A stretch of DNA of 6,682 nt, taken from an uncultured Clostridia bacterium. GTDB lineage: Bacteria; Bacillota; Clostridia; Oscillospirales; CAG-272. The position numbers and the translations under genes are program-made. Below the pieces are notes generated by a model. That model did no database searches, was not told the origin of the DNA, and worked only from the letters and a program-made list of their open reading frames with translations. The stretch is taken from contig CANQXN010000094.1 in assembly GCA_947627815.1 (NCBI GenBank), positions 1 through 6,682 on the forward strand. Reading direction: 5' to 3'. Shown here piece by piece: positions 4,716 to 6,682 of the stretch. The first letter of the stretch is position 1; every line of letters begins with the position of its first letter.

Positions 4716-5188
4716 ATGTATCAGGAACAACGGTATGATATCGCCGAGGTTTGCAAGATGCTCGGTACTACATCCAGAACGCTTCGCTTTTATGAAGAAA
4801 AGGGTCTCATTCTGCACTGGAATCCGGCCGAGATATCTTTGCCAAAGATTGGCGGCCTTCCTCCGCCATCAAGGCAGAAGAAAAAGAAATCGCCCGCCTT
4901 TGCGCGGATGCCGTTGTCAGCGAAGATACCGACACGCTCTATCAATATTTAAGTCCCCGTCTGGCGAAATATATGCCAAAAGAGGTTTACCGGGCTGTCC
5001 GAGCCGATACATTGGCGCCACTTGGCGACTTCGTTTCGATGGATACCACCGTGGCTGACGATAAGCTTTCCAATAAAATCTATTGTTTTATCCGATATTC
5101 AAACCTCGGCCTCAAAATTACCTTCGTATTCCACAATGGAGAAATTGACGGGCTTTGGCTTGGATATTATGACCGCAAGGCGAGGTGA
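4716..5188 (+). pseudogene. MerR-family regulator with internal deletion and frame change
   Basis: The ATG at 4716 follows GGGGGTGAGGGG. The first 31 residues are a clear MerR helix-turn-helix: YDIAEVCKMLGTTSRTLRFYEEKGLI. After that the expected wing (R..YR.Y...) and long dimerisation helix are missing, and the frame runs into low-quality sequence ending at 4950-4952. In the +2-shifted frame, from about 4832 to the stop at 5186-5188, a good protein continues for about 118 codons: DIFAKDWRPSSAIK, then LYQYLSPRLAKYMPKEVYRA and a beta-rich end (KIYCFIRYSNLGLKITFVF, LWLGYYD). This resembles the C-terminal sensor/DUF3887-like domain found on some clostridial MerR proteins. I read it as one gene that lost its middle at a junction between about 4805 and 4832, leaving the two parts out of frame. 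The promoter and operator upstream look intact. The domain name of the C-terminal part is tentative. Confidence 0.75.
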
Positions 5189-5193
5189 GAGGA

Positions 5194-5319
5194 GTGAAAA
5201 GAAGGATCGCGGCTCTTTTGCTTGTGTTTACCCAAGTGGATATAAAAGACCCTTCGTCAATAGAGACTCCTGTAAATTTTCCGAGCGAGGGTTTTTCTGT
5301 TTTTTTGCTGAATTTATGA
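5194..5319 (+). pseudogene. Possible remnant of an exported protein (41 codons)
   Basis: GTG at 5194 is 5 nt behind AGGTGA (5183-5188), which overlaps the stop of the MerR remnant, as in a coupled operon. The peptide starts VKRRIAALLLVF, a convincing start of a signal peptide, but then turns to TQVDIKDPSSIETP and ends at 5319 without a cleavage site, lipobox or further domain. It may be a secretion-signal gene cut short by deletion, or chance. A weak stem (5249-5256 with 5286-5292, one bulge) followed by TTTTTCTGTTTTTTT lies within it and might be a terminator. I see nothing else in 5189-5334. Confidence 0.3.
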
Positions 5320-5334
5320 AAGAAGGTTGAAAAA

Positions 5335-5646
5335 ATGAAGAAAATCGCTTTTGCTCTTTTGCTCATCGCTCTTGTCTTTTCCTTGACTTCCTGTAAGGTG
5401 AATTGGTTTGATCGGCAATATGATGTTCCGGGGTGGGCGATTGCTTTTCCGGTGGTCGTCTTTTCCGCCGTCGTGTGGTTTTCCGCCGGAAAGCATATTG
5501 CCTCCAAGCAATATGTCTGTCCGAACTGCCGTCAATCCTTTTATCCCAAGTGGTGGCAGGCGGCCTTTTCCCTTCATATGAACGGCGACCGCGTTTTCCG
5601 ATGTCCGCATTGCGGAAGAAAGGGCTTTTGCTCGCCTCTCAAGTGA
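5335..5646 (+). CDS. Small lipoprotein-like membrane protein with C-terminal zinc ribbon
   Basis: The product has 103 residues. It starts with a lipoprotein signal peptide (MKKIAFALLLIALVFSLTSC; lipobox LTSC, lipidated Cys20). A second hydrophobic segment follows at about residues 33-52 (GWAIAFPVVVFSAVVWFSAG). The C-terminal part carries two CxxC knuckles, CPNC (62-65) and CPHC (90-93), spaced as in a zinc ribbon, plus Cys99. With a cleaved signal and one transmembrane helix, the ribbon would lie on the cytoplasmic side. The ribosome-binding site is GAAGG, 8 nt before the ATG. It follows the MerR remnant and the truncated exported peptide in the same direction, so it may once have been in a MerR-controlled group; no separate promoter is evident. 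I do not recognise a named family, and no function can be given. The gene looks complete and its protein-like composition supports it being real. Confidence 0.75.
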   Translation: MKKIAFALLLIALVFSLTSCKVNWFDRQYDVPGWAIAFPVVVFSAVVWFSAGKHIASKQYVCPNCRQSFYPKWWQAAFSLHMNGDRVFRCPHCGRKGFCSPLK

Positions 5647-5690
5647 AACGGGGCTTGCCGCCTCGCTTTTGACATATCGCCGTCCGCCTC

Positions 5691-5718
5691 TTGCTTTTTT
5701 TCTATTTTATGGTATAAT
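5691..5718 (+). promoter_or_regulatory. Sigma-A promoter of the phosphofructokinase gene
   Basis: TTGCTT (5691-5696), a 16-bp T-rich spacer and a perfect TATAAT (5713-5718), 42 bp before the ATG. TTGACA at 5669-5674 has no -10 box at proper distance and is probably not used. Confidence 0.7.
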
Positions 5719-5760
5719 AAAATATCATCTAAGAAAAAACAGCCATGGGAGACTGCTTTT

Positions 5761-6682
5761 ATGAAACACGCAAACGCGATTGTCGGGCAATCGGGCGGCC
5801 CCACCGCCGCCATCAACGCCACACTGGCCGGTGTCATCGCCGGCGCCGCCGCCTCTTTCGAAGTTGACAAACTCTATGGAATGCGCAACGGAATCGAAGG
5901 GTTATTGGCCGATCGAGTGGTCGATCTCTCCTGCTATTTTGGCGATGAAAGGGCGCTTTCTCTCCTGAAACAGACGCCGGCGGCCGCCTTGGGTTCCTGC
6001 CGAAAAAAACTGCCGCCGGTTGACGATCCCGCCGGCAGGGAAGTCTACGAAACCCTGTTTGCCCTTTTGGAACGCTATGATATCGGCTCCTTTTTCTATA
6101 TCGGCGGCAACGATTCCATGGACAGCGTGGCCAAACTGACCGCTTACGCCAAAGCCAACGGCAAAGAAGACATCGCGTTTATCGGTCTGCCCAAAACGAT
6201 CGATAACGATCTTTGCGGCACCGATCATACCCCCGGGTTCGGGTCGGCGGCCAAATATATTGCCACCGTCATGTTGGAGATTCTGCGGGATACCGCCGTT
6301 TATACCTTGCCGGCCGTCACGCTGGTGGAGATCATGGGGCGGGATGCCGGATGGCTGACCACATCTGCTGCCTTGCCGCACATTATAGCCGGAATAGGCC
6401 CCGATCTTGTCTATCTGCCGGAAGTGCCTTTTTCTCTGGAAGGCTTTTTTGCCGATGTGCGGCAGGCCTTGTCGCGCCGCTGCAATGTGGTGATAGCGCT
6501 TTCGGAGGGCATCCGTTTTTCGGACGGCCGTTATGTGGGGGAGGGGGTACAGTCGGGTGTCTGCGACGCCTTTGGCCACCGTTATCTGGCGGGCGCCGGC
6601 AAAGCGCTGGAAATCGCCCTGCGGCAGGAACTCGGCTGCAAAGTCCGCTCGCTGGAATTGAGCCTGCCGCAGCGCTGCGCGG
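5761..6682 (+). CDS. pfp: PPi-dependent 6-phosphofructokinase (C-terminus beyond window)
   Basis: The first 307 residues of a phosphofructokinase that normally exceeds 400 in this subgroup. Landmarks in order: GQSGGPTAAINA (9-20, phosphoryl-donor loop), GGNDSMDS (115-122), LPKTIDNDLCGTDHTPGFGSAAKY (split 143-151 and 154-166), and MGRDAGWLT (192-200). The sequence stops at SLPQRCA, where the fructose-6-phosphate site continues. Asp118 in GGNDS (Gly in ATP enzymes such as E. coli GGDGS) and Lys145 in PKTIDND (Gly in ATP enzymes) are the two residues known to favour pyrophosphate over ATP. The enzyme interconverts fructose 6-phosphate and fructose 1,6-bisphosphate in cytosolic glycolysis, reversibly. 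GGGAG lies 9 nt before the ATG at 5761; an ATG at 5745 is out of frame. It has its own promoter and no clear link to the upstream small genes. It could be annotated pfkA; the PPi call rests on the two residues. Confidence 0.93.
   Translation, partial: MKHANAIVGQSGGPTAAINATLAGVIAGAAASFEVDKLYGMRNGIEGLLADRVVDLSCYFGDERALSLLKQTPAAALGSCRKKLPPVDDPAGREVYETLFALLERYDIGSFFYIGGNDSMDSVAKLTAYAKANGKEDIAFIGLPKTIDNDLCGTDHTPGFGSAAKYIATVMLEILRDTAVYTLPAVTLVEIMGRDAGWLTTSAALPHIIAGIGPDLVYLPEVPFSLEGFFADVRQALSRRCNVVIALSEGIRFSDGRYVGEGVQSGVCDAFGHRYLAGAGKALEIALRQELGCKVRSLELSLPQRCA

Noticed and set aside
5669..5674. TTGACA as the -35 box of the phosphofructokinase promoter
   Set aside because: No -10-like hexamer lies 16-18 bp downstream. 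The TTGCTT/TATAAT pair at 5691-5718 fits better.

Overview
The window looks like a chromosomal segment of a Bacillota (Firmicutes) genome, most likely class Clostridia. The evidence is the infC-rpmI-rplT translation operon with a leader attenuator followed by a SpoU-type RNA methyltransferase, consensus sigma-A promoters (TTGACA-17-TACAAT and similar), strong purine-rich Shine-Dalgarno sites, a stalk-domain membrane protein, a VanY-like carboxypeptidase and a PPi-type phosphofructokinase. Base composition is moderate, close to half G+C. The genus cannot be fixed from the sequence alone.

Left third, minus strand (1-2280): a strong promoter at 2221-2249, with A-tracts upstream, drives a leader of about 160 nt that ends in a terminator-like hairpin just before the infC ribosome-binding site. 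Then come infC (IF-3, apparently starting at a rare AUC codon), rpmI (L35) and rplT (L20), and an intrinsic terminator at 770-801. Behind that terminator an RNA 2'-O-methyltransferase of the SpoU/TrmH family has its own consensus promoter and runs off the left edge.

Middle, plus strand (2350-4280): a divergent promoter at 2353-2381 leads into a single-pass membrane protein with a stalk-like domain and then a membrane-anchored zinc D,D-carboxypeptidase (LAS/VanY type). The two are probably co-transcribed and act at the cell surface. A self-contained tRNA-Glu(CTC) gene follows, with its own promoter, an encoded CCA and a near-perfect terminator.

Repeat and decay zone (4280-5340): downstream of the tRNA lie two tandem 138-bp repeat units preceded by a 21-bp hairpin. 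Each unit carries a sequence resembling the T-arm and 3' end of the tRNA. Next is a MerR-type promoter with a 19-bp spacer and a palindromic operator, driving a MerR regulator gene that has lost its middle and changed frame (a pseudogene). A short exported-protein remnant follows, then a small intact lipoprotein-like gene with a membrane segment and a zinc ribbon (5335-5646).

Right end (5690-6682): a promoter and the first 307 codons of a PPi-dependent 6-phosphofructokinase, cut by the window edge.

No complete new defence or mobile system is visible. The most unusual parts are the tRNA-associated tandem repeat array, the infC leader and start codon, and the internally deleted MerR gene under an intact MerR-type promoter.
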